From Rhodanobacter sp. LX-99 (GTDB taxonomy: Bacteria > Pseudomonadota > Gammaproteobacteria > Xanthomonadales > Rhodanobacteraceae): DNA of 64,000 bases. The notes beneath the pieces are model-generated. The model saw only the letters and a list, made by a program, of their open reading frames with translations. It ran no database searches and was not told where the DNA came from. A program made the translations under genes and the position numbers. The first letter of the stretch is position 1. Each line of letters starts with the position of its first letter. The stretch spans positions 2,108,001 through 2,172,000 of the forward strand of contig NZ_JAHFVL010000001.1 of NCBI RefSeq assembly GCF_018599185.1, given 5' to 3'. Below are positions 50,466 to 58,440 of this stretch, in pieces.

Positions 50466-52064
50466 ATGTCGCCAGCAGCTTCGCCTGTTTTTCGTCGCGT
50501 CTGGCCGGCGTGGCTGGCGCTGATGCTGGCGGCGCTGGCCGGGGCGACCTGGTGGTGGGCGATCGGCCGGCCGGTGGCGCTGCCGGATGCGCCGTCGACG
50601 CGGATCGCCTGCGTCTCGTACGCGCCGTTCCGCCTGGCCGGCGAGACGCCGCTGGACGTGAATGCCTACATCAGCCCCGAGCGCATCGACGCGGACCTGC
50701 GCGCGTTGTCGCAGCGCTTCGACTGCGTGCGCACGTACTCGCAGGGACAAGGCCTCAGCGCGGTGCCCGGGATCGCCGAGCGCTACGGCATGAAGGTGCT
50801 GCTGGGGATCTGGCTGGGCGGCGACGCGAAGGCGAATACGCAGCAGGTCGCGCTGGGCATCGCCACCGCGAACAAGTATCCGCAGGTCTTGCGCGGGGTG
50901 GTCGTGGGCAACGAGGTGCTGCTGCGCGGCGATCTGTCGTCGGCGCAACTGGCCGGTTATCTGCGCCAGGTGCGCGCGGCGGTCCACGTGCCGGTGACGT
51001 ATGCCGACGTGTGGGAGTTCTGGCTGCGCCACCCCGAGCTGGCCGGCTCGGTGGATTACCTCACCATCCACATCCTGCCGTACTGGGAAGACCAGCCGGT
51101 GCCGCCCGAACGCGCCGTGCAGCACGTGGCGGCGGTGTACGCGCAGGTGCAGCAGGCGTTTCCCGGCCGCCGCGTGATGATCGGCGAGACCGGCTGGCCC
51201 AGCGCCGGGCGACCGCGCCAGGCGGCCAGCGCCAGCGTGGTCAACGAGGCGCGCTACCTGCGCGAATTCCTGCGCTACGCGACCACCGTGCACATGCCGT
51301 ACAACGTGATCGAGGCGTTCGACCAGCCGTGGAAGCGCGCGCAGGAGGGCACCGTGGGCGGCTACTGGGGGATCTTCGACGTGCAGGCGCGGCCGAAGTT
51401 CGCGATGCAGGGCCCGGTGACCGAGGAACCGCACTGGTGGGCCGGCTGGCTTGCCGGCGCGGCCGGTGCCGCGCTGTTTGCGTTGATCGGCGCATGGCGG
51501 CGCCGCTGGCACGGCGGACGCGGCTGGAGCGCGCTGGCGCTGGCCGGCGCGGCCAGCGGCTGCGCGTTGGCGTGGCAGTACCGGCAGATGCTGTACGCCT
51601 GCCGCGACGGCTGGGAGTGGGCGGTGTCGCTCGCCGCCTGTGCGCTGGCCTTGCTCACCGCACTGCAGCTGGCCCGTTGGATCGCCGCGCGACTGGCCGG
51701 CATGGTCGCGCCTGCCGCGCCGCCGCGCTGGCTGCGGCTGGGCTGGCTGTTCGGGCTGGCGTTCTACGGGCTGTTGCTGGTGGTCGATGGCCGCTACCGG
51801 GATTTCCCGCTGGGCCTGTTCCTGCTGCCGTGCGTCGGCTATGCGCTGTTCGGCTGGCTGGGCGACCGGCGCGTACCGGCGATGCCGTGGCTGGAGGAGC
51901 GCTTTCTCGCGAGCTGGCTGCCGCTGCTGGCGGCGGCCGTGCTGGTGCAGGAGGCCGGGCTCACCGCGGTGGCATGGCTATGGCTGGGAATGAACCTGCT
52001 GCTGGCCGTGCCGGTGTTGGTCGACTGGCAGCGTGCGCGTCGCCTGCAGCCGCAGCAGGCGTAG
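50466..52064 (+). CDS. Membrane-bound GH17-family glycoside hydrolase/transglycosylase
   Basis: A 532-residue protein. One N-terminal helix (about 14-32), a periplasmic GH17 TIM barrel (about 45-325) and six or more C-terminal helices (from about 328). Catalytic residues are in place: acid/base Glu150 in VVVGNEVLL and nucleophile Glu241 in MIGETGWPS. Bacterial GH17 enzymes of this layout are linked to beta-1,3/1,6-glucan or cyclic glucan synthesis or remodelling. It probably acts on a periplasmic glucan; acceptor and linkage cannot be told from sequence. ATG 50466 starts the membrane helix correctly. Its 3' end overlaps the opposing small gene by 87 bp. Confidence 0.85.
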   Translation: MSPAASPVFRRVWPAWLALMLAALAGATWWWAIGRPVALPDAPSTRIACVSYAPFRLAGETPLDVNAYISPERIDADLRALSQRFDCVRTYSQGQGLSAVPGIAERYGMKVLLGIWLGGDAKANTQQVALGIATANKYPQVLRGVVVGNEVLLRGDLSSAQLAGYLRQVRAAVHVPVTYADVWEFWLRHPELAGSVDYLTIHILPYWEDQPVPPERAVQHVAAVYAQVQQAFPGRRVMIGETGWPSAGRPRQAASASVVNEARYLREFLRYATTVHMPYNVIEAFDQPWKRAQEGTVGGYWGIFDVQARPKFAMQGPVTEEPHWWAGWLAGAAGAALFALIGAWRRRWHGGRGWSALALAGAASGCALAWQYRQMLYACRDGWEWAVSLAACALALLTALQLARWIAARLAGMVAPAAPPRWLRLGWLFGLAFYGLLLVVDGRYRDFPLGLFLLPCVGYALFGWLGDRRVPAMPWLEERFLASWLPLLAAAVLVQEAGLTAVAWLWLGMNLLLAVPVLVDWQRARRLQPQQA

Positions 52065-52394
52065 GCAGCCGACCAGTACGGCCAGCGCGCCGCTCTCGAA
52101 ACAGTACAGCTGCAGCGCGATGATGCCGAGCGCGGCGGCCAGCCAGGCCAGCCAGGCGCGTTTCCACAGCAGCGCCAGCACGGTCGCGGCGAGCGCCGCG
52201 ATGCCGTAGACGTCGTGCAGGAAACCCAGTACCAGCCACTGCCGCCACTGGCACCACCACGGTGCATGGCCGCCACCGCACCGCTGCGCCATCGCGGAGG
52301 GCTCGATCACGCCGTAGCGCAGGCACGCCGCGAGCAGCGCCACCAGCAGCAACAGCAGCCACGGCCATGCCCGTTGCCATATCGTCGTGGTCAT
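51978..52394 (-). CDS. Small uncharacterised membrane protein
   Basis: A 138-residue protein starting at ATG 52394, which overlaps the stop of the EEP-phosphatase gene (ATGA), evidence of translational coupling. Three hydrophobic helices (about 9-28, 52-75, 80-108) and a polar, Gln/His-rich tail (TLPVDQHRHGQQQVHSQP). No family recognised. The C-terminal 28 codons lie antisense to the end of the GH17 gene. It is real as judged by the coupled start and the membrane pattern, but the tail may be less constrained. Confidence 0.6.
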   Translation of the reverse strand: MTTTIWQRAWPWLLLLLVALLAACLRYGVIEPSAMAQRCGGGHAPWWCQWRQWLVLGFLHDVYGIAALAATVLALLWKRAWLAWLAAALGIIALQLYCFESGALAVLVGCLRLLRLQATRTLPVDQHRHGQQQVHSQP

Positions 52395-53203
52395 CGCCTG
52401 TGCCCCGGCGCGGCCTTGCCGCCGACGTGCGCCGGCAGACGGATTTCCGCCGCCAGCGGCAGATGGTCGGAGAACGCCTGCGGCAGCGCCCAGGTCTTCT
52501 CCAGGTGGATCGCCGGCGAGGTCAGGATGTGGTCCAGCGCGCGCCGCGGCTTCCAGCTGGGGAACGTCGGCGTCGGCTGTGCCGGCGGCTGCAGGGTGGA
52601 CTTGGCGAACAGCTGCTGCATCTCGGCACTGCCTGGTTCGGTGTTGAGGTCGCCCATCAGCACGGCGTGCGGGAAATCCTGCAGCAGTTCCGCGATGAAG
52701 CCGAGCTGGCGCGCGCGCGCGGGTGCGCTCAGCGACAGGTGCGCGATCATCACCGCCAGCGCGTTGTCGCCTTCGCCGAACTGGGCCAGCAGCGCGCCGC
52801 GGCCAGGGATGCGGCTGGGCAGTGGGTAGTCCAGTACCGAGTGCGGCTCCAGCCGGCTGATCAGGCCGTTCGCCGAGTGCGCCAGCCTGGCCATCGCGCG
52901 GTTCGGCTGGTGGCTCCAGAACGGCAGGCCGGCGGTCTCGGCGAGGTAGCGGGTCTGGTTGAGGAAGCCCGAGCGCAGGCTGCCGGCGTCGGCTTCCTGC
53001 AGGCCGATCACGTCGAATTGCGACAGCACCTCGGCGAGCCGGTCGAGGTTGTCCATCTTGTTGCGCCCCGGCAGCACCGCGTTGATGCTGCGGGTGACGT
53101 ATTCGCGGTAGCGCTGCACGCTGGCGCCGGCCAGGATGTTGCAGCTCAGCAGGCGCAGGCGGCGCTCGGCAGGGGCGGCTTGGGAGGTGGCGGCGCGGGT
53201 CAT
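52391..53203 (-). CDS. Endonuclease/exonuclease/phosphatase-family protein
   Basis: A 270-residue protein of the EEP fold. Motifs: RLLSCNILAG, VIGLQEADAG (metal Glu), NRAMARLAHSANGLISRLEPH, MIAHLSL (His), AVLMGDLNTEPGS (Asp/Asn) and FSDHLPLAAEI (Asp-His). All catalytic positions are present. Members hydrolyse phosphodiesters of nucleic acids, phosphoinositides or sphingolipids; no substrate can be assigned. No signal peptide, so cytoplasmic. Followed by the coupled membrane protein gene, and both face the GH17 gene. Confidence 0.82.
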   Translation of the reverse strand: MTRAATSQAAPAERRLRLLSCNILAGASVQRYREYVTRSINAVLPGRNKMDNLDRLAEVLSQFDVIGLQEADAGSLRSGFLNQTRYLAETAGLPFWSHQPNRAMARLAHSANGLISRLEPHSVLDYPLPSRIPGRGALLAQFGEGDNALAVMIAHLSLSAPARARQLGFIAELLQDFPHAVLMGDLNTEPGSAEMQQLFAKSTLQPPAQPTPTFPSWKPRRALDHILTSPAIHLEKTWALPQAFSDHLPLAAEIRLPAHVGGKAAPGHRR

Positions 53204-53339
53204 TGCAACACACTACACGGGAAGGGGGTGCCGGCGCCCATGTGCATGGATCATGCTCATGGGCCGGATGCGGCGGCCAGCATGATCCACCGGACGTGAA
53301 TAGTGCACCAGCCGTGTTGCCGAACGCCGCGTGCGACGC

Positions 53340-53987
53340 TTATTTGCCGGCCAGTTCGCGCTTGACCAGCCATTGCGTCACCGCAACCATCTCGTCGAAC
53401 GAGTGCACCGCGGCCACGCGGTACTTGCCGTTGACCACGATGGTCGGCGTGCCGTCCACCTGCCACTTCTGGATCAGCGCGAGATCTTCCTTCAGTTTCG
53501 CGGTGGCCTCGGGCGACGTGGCGATGCGCAGGAACTCGGCGCGGTCGACGCCCTCGCGGGCGTAGAAGTCGGCGAGTTCGTCCATCGAGTTGATCGGGTA
53601 GTGCTGGGCGAACTTGGCGTCGAACAGCGCCATGTGGGTACGCTCGACCACGCCGAGCTGCTTCGCCGCGTAGTACGCCCGCGCGTACGGCAGCCACTCG
53701 GCGCTGAACGGCGCCGGCAGCAGCTTGAACGCCACGCCGGCCGGCAGCTGCTTGCGCAGCTTCTCGGCGGCCGGCGCGAACTGCGCGCAGTGGATGCAGC
53801 CGTAGGAAAACACCTCGACCACCTCCACCTTGCCCTCGCTGCCGAGCCGCTGCTGCGGGGCGGGCAGGGTGACGTACTCGTTGCCTTCGGTGTACGGCGC
53901 CGTGCTGGATTGCGCGGTGCAGGCGCTGGCCAGCAGCAGGCCGACGAGCAGGGTGAGTACGCGCAGATGGGCGAATCGCTTGGACAT
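53340..53987 (-). CDS. dsbA: DsbA-type thiol:disulfide oxidoreductase (CIHC)
   Basis: A 215-residue periplasmic thioredoxin-fold oxidant. N-terminal signal with a lipobox-like LASAC (Cys23). Active site FSYGCIHCAQF, an unusual Ile for the Pro of CPHC, and the cis-Pro loop DGTPTIVVNGKYRV. The helical insertion domain (PAPFSAEWLPYARAYYAAKQLG...) is complete. DsbA introduces disulfides into exported proteins and is recharged by DsbB. Its partner 61 bp upstream encodes a second DsbA-like lipoprotein. The CxxC dipeptide affects redox potential, so the two paralogues may differ in oxidising power. Confidence 0.9.
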   Translation of the reverse strand: MSKRFAHLRVLTLLVGLLLASACTAQSSTAPYTEGNEYVTLPAPQQRLGSEGKVEVVEVFSYGCIHCAQFAPAAEKLRKQLPAGVAFKLLPAPFSAEWLPYARAYYAAKQLGVVERTHMALFDAKFAQHYPINSMDELADFYAREGVDRAEFLRIATSPEATAKLKEDLALIQKWQVDGTPTIVVNGKYRVAAVHSFDEMVAVTQWLVKRELAGK

Positions 53988-54048
53988 GGGGTCTCTCTTC
54001 GCGTGGTGGCGGTGGGGTCGCCGTGCGGGTCAGATTAACCGAAGCGGC

Positions 54049-54936
54049 TTACTTGCCGGCGCTTTCCTTGGCGACCAGCCACTGGGTCAACTCGATCGAC
54101 TGCGCGTAGCCGCCGGCGGAGCTTGCCGTGAAACGGTACTTGCCGTTGACGATCATGGTCGGCGTGCTGTCTACCCCGTAGGCCTTCATCAGGTCGTCGG
54201 CACGCTTCATCTTGGTGTTGACGGTGAACGAGTTGGCGACGCCGACGAATTCCTTCGGGTCGACGCCGTACTTGGCGTAGAACTTCGCCGCGTCCTCGAT
54301 GGTCGGCCATGCCGAATGCGGCTTCAGTCCGCTGGCTTTCAGGTTGTAGGTGGACAGCTCGCCGCTCTTCCACACCGCGTCGAACATCGCGTCATGGGTC
54401 TTGCCGACCAGGTTCAGCGCCTGCGCCGCGTAGAACGCGCGCTGGTACATCGGCCAGTTCTCGTCCGGACGGAACGCGGCGGCCAGGTAATTCATCACCG
54501 CGTTCGGCGGCAGGCTCCTGGCGATCTGGTCGGCGGTGGAATGGAAGCCGTTGCAGGCCGGGCAACCGTAGGAGAACACCTCGGTCACCTCGATCTTGCC
54601 GGGATGGCTGGTCGGCTGCGCCGGATCGATCAGGAAGTAGTTCTTGCCTTCGACCCACTTGCCGTTGTCGACGAACGGCACCGCGGCCGCGGCCGGGGCG
54701 GGCGCGGCGGAGGTGGTCGCAGCCGGTGCGGCGGCGACCGTGCCGGTGGCGGCGGGTGCCGCGCTGCCGGCCGTTGCCGGTGCGGTGCTGCTGGCCGTGG
54801 TGCTGGCCGGCGCGGCTTCGGCGCTGCTGGTGACGGCGGGCGCGGCCTGCCGGGCAGCACTGCCGGTGTCGCTGTCATGGCTGCAGGCGGCAAGCGCGAG
54901 CAGGGCGGCACACAGGAACGGCAGACGCTTCAACAT
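54049..54936 (-). CDS. DsbA-like lipoprotein with long Ala/Thr/Pro linker (CPAC)
   Basis: A 295-residue protein: lipobox ALAAC (Cys18), an unstructured linker of about 75 residues rich in Ala, Ser, Thr and Pro, then a DsbA domain with VFSYGCPACNGFH (CPAC), FRPDENWPMYQRAFYAAQALN and cis-Pro STPTMIVNGKYRF. Tethering by lipid and linker would let it reach substrates at the inner or outer membrane. ATG 54936 places the lipobox correctly; an upstream ATG adds eight residues. Part of the c4-dsbA-dsbA block that is conserved in xanthomonads. Confidence 0.9.
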   Translation of the reverse strand: MLKRLPFLCAALLALAACSHDSDTGSAARQAAPAVTSSAEAAPASTTASSTAPATAGSAAPAATGTVAAAPAATTSAAPAPAAAAVPFVDNGKWVEGKNYFLIDPAQPTSHPGKIEVTEVFSYGCPACNGFHSTADQIARSLPPNAVMNYLAAAFRPDENWPMYQRAFYAAQALNLVGKTHDAMFDAVWKSGELSTYNLKASGLKPHSAWPTIEDAAKFYAKYGVDPKEFVGVANSFTVNTKMKRADDLMKAYGVDSTPTMIVNGKYRFTASSAGGYAQSIELTQWLVAKESAGK

Positions 54937-54999
54937 GGCAGACCTCGAGAGGCGGAACACAAAACGACAGCGCCGACACTTCGGTCGGCGCGGATTCGA

Positions 55000-55770
55000 T
55001 CAGGGCGTGGCGGCCGGCTGGCTGTCGGCGCTGTGCAGGCCCTCGATGTAGCTGGCCAGGGCAGCGATGTCGTCGGCGCTCAGCTGCTTGGCGATCGCCG
55101 GCATGATCTGCGCGTGGGCATCGTCGCCCCAGGTGGTGCCGTCGTGCCAGGCCTTCAGCGTGGCTTCGATGTACTGCGCGTGCTGGCTGGTCAGCTGCGG
55201 ATACATCGCGCCCGGATTGCCGCGGCCGTCGATGCTGTGGCACGCCATGCAGGCGGGGATGCCGCGCGTGGCGTCGCCCTGGCGGAACAGCGTCTGGCCG
55301 TGCTCCACCAGCGCCTGGTCGGCTACGCCGGGCAGTGCGGTCTTGCTGGCGAAGTAGGCGCCGACGTCGTGCATGTCCTGGGTGGACAGCGGCGCGGCCA
55401 TGCCCATCATGATCGGGTTCTGCCGTTTGCCGGATTTGAAGTCGGTCAGCTGGCGCACGATGTACTGCTCGCTCTGGCCGGCCAGCTTCGGGTACTGCGC
55501 ATCGGCGGAATTGCCGTCCATGCCGTGGCAGGCGCCGCAGACCGCGGCCTTGGCCTGGCCCGCGGTGGCATCACCGGGCTTCACCGCGGCTGCGGCAACA
55601 GCCGTGGCAGTGGCCGCGCTGGCGGGCGTTGCCGCGGTGCTGGCGGCGGCTGGCGTGGCAGTCTCCGGCTTGGCGTCTTGTGCCGTCACGGCGCCGGCGG
55701 ACAGCGCCAGCACAAGGGCCAGGGCAGACCCGAGAACCGTGGGTCGAAAACCAGCGGACCGAAAACTCAT
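55000..55770 (-). CDS. Cytochrome c4 (diheme)
   Basis: A 256-residue exported cytochrome. Signal peptide to about residue 29 (LALVLALSAGAVTAQ), an Ala-rich spacer, then two class I haem domains: CGACHGMDGNSADAQYPKLAGQ and CMACHSIDGRGNPGAMYPQLTSQ, with Met ligands in NPIMMGMAAPL and AQIMPAIAKQL. Cytochrome c4 carries electrons from the bc1 complex to terminal oxidases at the periplasmic face. ATG 55770 places the signal sequence properly. Divergent from engB, as in other gammaproteobacteria. Confidence 0.93.
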   Translation of the reverse strand: MSFRSAGFRPTVLGSALALVLALSAGAVTAQDAKPETATPAAASTAATPASAATATAVAAAAVKPGDATAGQAKAAVCGACHGMDGNSADAQYPKLAGQSEQYIVRQLTDFKSGKRQNPIMMGMAAPLSTQDMHDVGAYFASKTALPGVADQALVEHGQTLFRQGDATRGIPACMACHSIDGRGNPGAMYPQLTSQHAQYIEATLKAWHDGTTWGDDAHAQIMPAIAKQLSADDIAALASYIEGLHSADSQPAATP

Positions 55771-55885
55771 ACACTTGACTCCCGAGAGACTTGCGAACAC
55801 TGCCAGGGATTGTGGCCATGCGGCCTGCAACAGGCAGAAACCTCAGAATTATCCCGTGCCACCCTACCTTGGTCAAACCATCCCC

Positions 55886-56593
55886 ATGCTCAATCCCCTG
55901 CAGGGCGCGCAATTCGTGCTCGCCGCCCACCGCATCAGCCAGCTTCCCGCCGACCGGGGCGCCGAGGTGGCGTTTGCCGGACGCTCGAATGCCGGCAAGT
56001 CCAGCGCGCTGAATGCTCTGACCGGGCACAAGGGGTTGGCGCGTACTTCCAAGACCCCCGGCCGCACCCAGCAGATGGTCGCGTTCAGCCTGCCGCCGTA
56101 CAGGGATGCACCAGTGCCGCGGGCGCAGGATGCGCAGGAGCGATCGCCTGCCGCAACCGCCGGCGAGTCGGCGCTGGAGCTGCGCCTGATCGACCTGCCC
56201 GGCTACGGCTACGCGAAGGTGCCGCTGGAGATGCGCGAGCACTGGAAGCTGGAGATCGATGCCTACCTGCACCAGCGCCGCAGCCTGCGCGGGCTGGTGC
56301 TGATCGTGGACATCCGCCATCCGCTGAAGGAATTCGACCGGATGATGCTGGAGTTCTGCTTCGCCACCCAGCTGCCCTGCCACCTGCTGCTGACCAAGGC
56401 CGACAAGCTCTCCCGCGGCCAGGCCACCCAGGCGCTGGCCGCGCTGCGCAAGCAGTTCGCCGCCGAAGGCCTGCATGCCACCGCGCAGATATTCTCGTCT
56501 TCCGCCGGCACCGGTGTGGACGAGGCGCGTCAGGCGGTGATCGCCTTGCTGCAGCAACCGCGCGAAGGCGCGCACCAGACGCGCGAGCGCTGA
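55886..56593 (+). CDS. engB: Ribosome-biogenesis GTPase EngB/YihA (YsxC)
   Basis: A 235-residue GTPase required for large-subunit assembly. G1 FAGRSNAGKSSALN, G2 Thr in TSKTPGRTQ, G3 LIDLPGYGYAKVP, G4 LTKADKL and G5 FSSSAG are all present. Between G2 and G3, at about residues 72-96, there is a 20-25-residue insertion (PPYRDAPVPRAQDAQERSP...) not needed by the fold; E. coli EngB has only a short turn there. The DNA of the insertion includes gcaggagcgatcgcctgc, a near-palindrome of a dispersed-repeat type. ATG 55886 matches the family start. Confidence 0.92.
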   Translation: MLNPLQGAQFVLAAHRISQLPADRGAEVAFAGRSNAGKSSALNALTGHKGLARTSKTPGRTQQMVAFSLPPYRDAPVPRAQDAQERSPAATAGESALELRLIDLPGYGYAKVPLEMREHWKLEIDAYLHQRRSLRGLVLIVDIRHPLKEFDRMMLEFCFATQLPCHLLLTKADKLSRGQATQALAALRKQFAAEGLHATAQIFSSSAGTGVDEARQAVIALLQQPREGAHQTRER

Positions 56594-56639
56594 AGTTTGT
56601 GCGGGCGCGACACGGACTGCCTCGTCGGAGGCAGGGCGA

Positions 56640-57131
56640 TCAACCGTGCACGGATTCCATGAACACCATGCATAGCGCTTCCATCCCGGCGCGGTCGTCT
56701 TCGTCGAAGCGGTCGGTGACCGGGCTGTCCACGTCCCACACGCCGAGCAGGCTGCCGTCGGGCTTGATCAGCGGCACCACGATTTCCGATTGCGAGGCGG
56801 CGTCGCAGGCGATGTGCCCGGCGAACGCGTTGACGTCGCGCACCAGCTGGGTTTCGCGCGTCTGCGCGGCGGTGCCGCAGACGCCGCGGCCGAGCGCGAT
56901 GCGGATGCACGCCGGCTTGCCCTGGAACGGGCCGACCACCAGCTCGGTGCCGTCGTACAGGTAGAAGCCGGCCCAGTTGAGCTGGGGCAGGCTGTGGTAG
57001 ACCAGCGCGCCGAAGTTCGCCGCATTCGCGATCAGGTCGCGCTCGCCGGCGAGGATGCCGCGCGCCTGCTGCACCAGGTCTGCGTAGTGCTCGCGCTTGC
57101 TGGCGTACGTATGGGCTTTCAGTTCGAACAT
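56640..57131 (-). CDS. msrC: Free methionine-(R)-sulfoxide reductase (GAF domain)
   Basis: A 163-residue GAF protein. Three Cys at 75, 85 and 109 have the same spacing (10 and 24) as the catalytic trio Cys84/94/118 of E. coli fRMsr, within KPACIRIALGRGVCGTAAQ and GHIACDAASQSEIVVPL. It reduces free methionine-R-sulfoxide using thioredoxin. Cytoplasmic, no signal peptide. Divergent from bioD with 138 bp between start codons. Confidence 0.92.
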   Translation of the reverse strand: MFELKAHTYASKREHYADLVQQARGILAGERDLIANAANFGALVYHSLPQLNWAGFYLYDGTELVVGPFQGKPACIRIALGRGVCGTAAQTRETQLVRDVNAFAGHIACDAASQSEIVVPLIKPDGSLLGVWDVDSPVTDRFDEDDRAGMEALCMVFMESVHG

Positions 57132-57269
57132 GCGGCGTGTCCTGCAGCAAAGCCCGTATTATGCGCCGAGCGATCATGACGAGTAATGCAATGTGAGCCT
57201 GGCTGGACAGCGCGAAGACCATCGAATCGCCGTGGCGGCGAACCGTTTCGACCGGCGCAGCACGCAGGC

Positions 57270-57965
57270 ATGACGGCTGCGCTGTTCATTGCCGGCACCG
57301 ACACCGGCATCGGCAAGACCCATGCGGCGTGCACGCTGCTGCATGCGCTGCGCGCGGCGGGCTACCGCGCCTGCGGCATGAAGCCGGTCGCCAGCGGCTG
57401 CATGGAAACCGCCGACGGCCTGCGCAACGACGACGCACTGGCGCTGCTGGCGGCGGGCAGCGACGCGAACCTGCCGTATGCGCTGATCAACCCGGTGGCG
57501 CTGCGCGATCCGCTGTCGCCGCATCTGGCGGCGGCGCACGACGGCGTGGCGATTTCTCTCGCGCCGTTGCGCACGGCGTTCGATCAGTTGAGCGCCGGCC
57601 ATCAGCGCGTGGTGGTCGAAGGCGTGGGCGGCTGGCTGGTGCCGCTGGCGCCGGAGCTGTTGGCGGCGGATATCGCGAAGCAGTGGCGATTGCCGGTGAT
57701 CCTGGTGGTTGGGCTGCGGCTGGGCTGCCTCAACCATGCCCTGCTCAGCGCACGCGCGATCACGGCCGATGGCTGCCGCCTGCTGGGCTGGATCGGCAAC
57801 CGGGTCGATCCGGCGATGGACGCGCCGGAGGAAAACCTGGCCACGCTGCGCGAACTGCTGCCGGCGCCGTGCCTGGGCGTGCTGCCGCACGGGGTGGCGC
57901 CGGCCGCGGCGGCCGGTGAGTTGGCGGCGGCGGTGTCGGCCTTCACATCGGGCGTGCTTGGATAG
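57270..57965 (+). CDS. bioD: Dethiobiotin synthetase
   Basis: A 231-residue ATP-dependent carboxylase that closes the ureido ring of dethiobiotin. P-loop GTDTGIGKTHA (residues 9-19), the catalytic Lys in GMKPVASGC, RDPLSPHLAA, and the second nucleotide region VVVEGVGGWLVPL. Other biotin genes are not in the window, so bioD stands alone as it does in several gammaproteobacteria. ATG 57270 is chosen; an upstream open stretch to 57186 lacks family similarity. Confidence 0.93.
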   Translation: MTAALFIAGTDTGIGKTHAACTLLHALRAAGYRACGMKPVASGCMETADGLRNDDALALLAAGSDANLPYALINPVALRDPLSPHLAAAHDGVAISLAPLRTAFDQLSAGHQRVVVEGVGGWLVPLAPELLAADIAKQWRLPVILVVGLRLGCLNHALLSARAITADGCRLLGWIGNRVDPAMDAPEENLATLRELLPAPCLGVLPHGVAPAAAAGELAAAVSAFTSGVLG

Positions 57966-57992
57966 GCGTCGGTCCCCACCGCCGGAGGCAAC

Positions 57993-58340
57993 ATGGCCCG
58001 CAACCACTACTACCTTTCGATCGCCGACCTGGCTCACGCGCGCGGCGCCGATCCGCGCTTTGCGTACGACGGCGCCGGCCCGAACGATTTCGCCGCGGCG
58101 CTTCAGCAGGCCTTGCGCGACGACGGCCTGTTCCAGCGCTGGCGCGCGGCGCAACCCGATCCGGATGCGGTGGACGGCAGCCTCGGCGCCACCGACCCGG
58201 CGGCGCAGGTGAACGCCCGGGTCGCCGACTTGCGTACCGACGTGGACCTGGTCACCGACCTGCCGATGAGCGTGGTGCGTCACCGGCTGTACCTGCTGAT
58301 CGGCGCGGCGTGGCAGCTGCGCGACCTGCGCGCGGCCTGA
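57993..58340 (+). CDS. Uncharacterised small protein
   Basis: A 115-residue acidic protein starting at ATG 57993, preceded by GGAGG (57980-57986 region). It begins MARNHYYLSIADLAHARGADP and is predicted mostly helical; the C-terminal YLLIGAAWQLRDLRAA could be a hydrophobic helix. No family recognised. The ribosome-binding site and strong codon bias support it. It lies 27 bp after bioD and probably shares its transcript. Confidence 0.7.
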   Translation: MARNHYYLSIADLAHARGADPRFAYDGAGPNDFAAALQQALRDDGLFQRWRAAQPDPDAVDGSLGATDPAAQVNARVADLRTDVDLVTDLPMSVVRHRLYLLIGAAWQLRDLRAA

Positions 58341-58440
58341 GCGCAGGATCCTGCGCCGTTTGGAAAGTGCCCGCGCTGTCGGTACAGTCGGCGGCTACGA
58401 CTTCCGTACCCGGCAACGGGCACACCACCTGGGGAACCCG

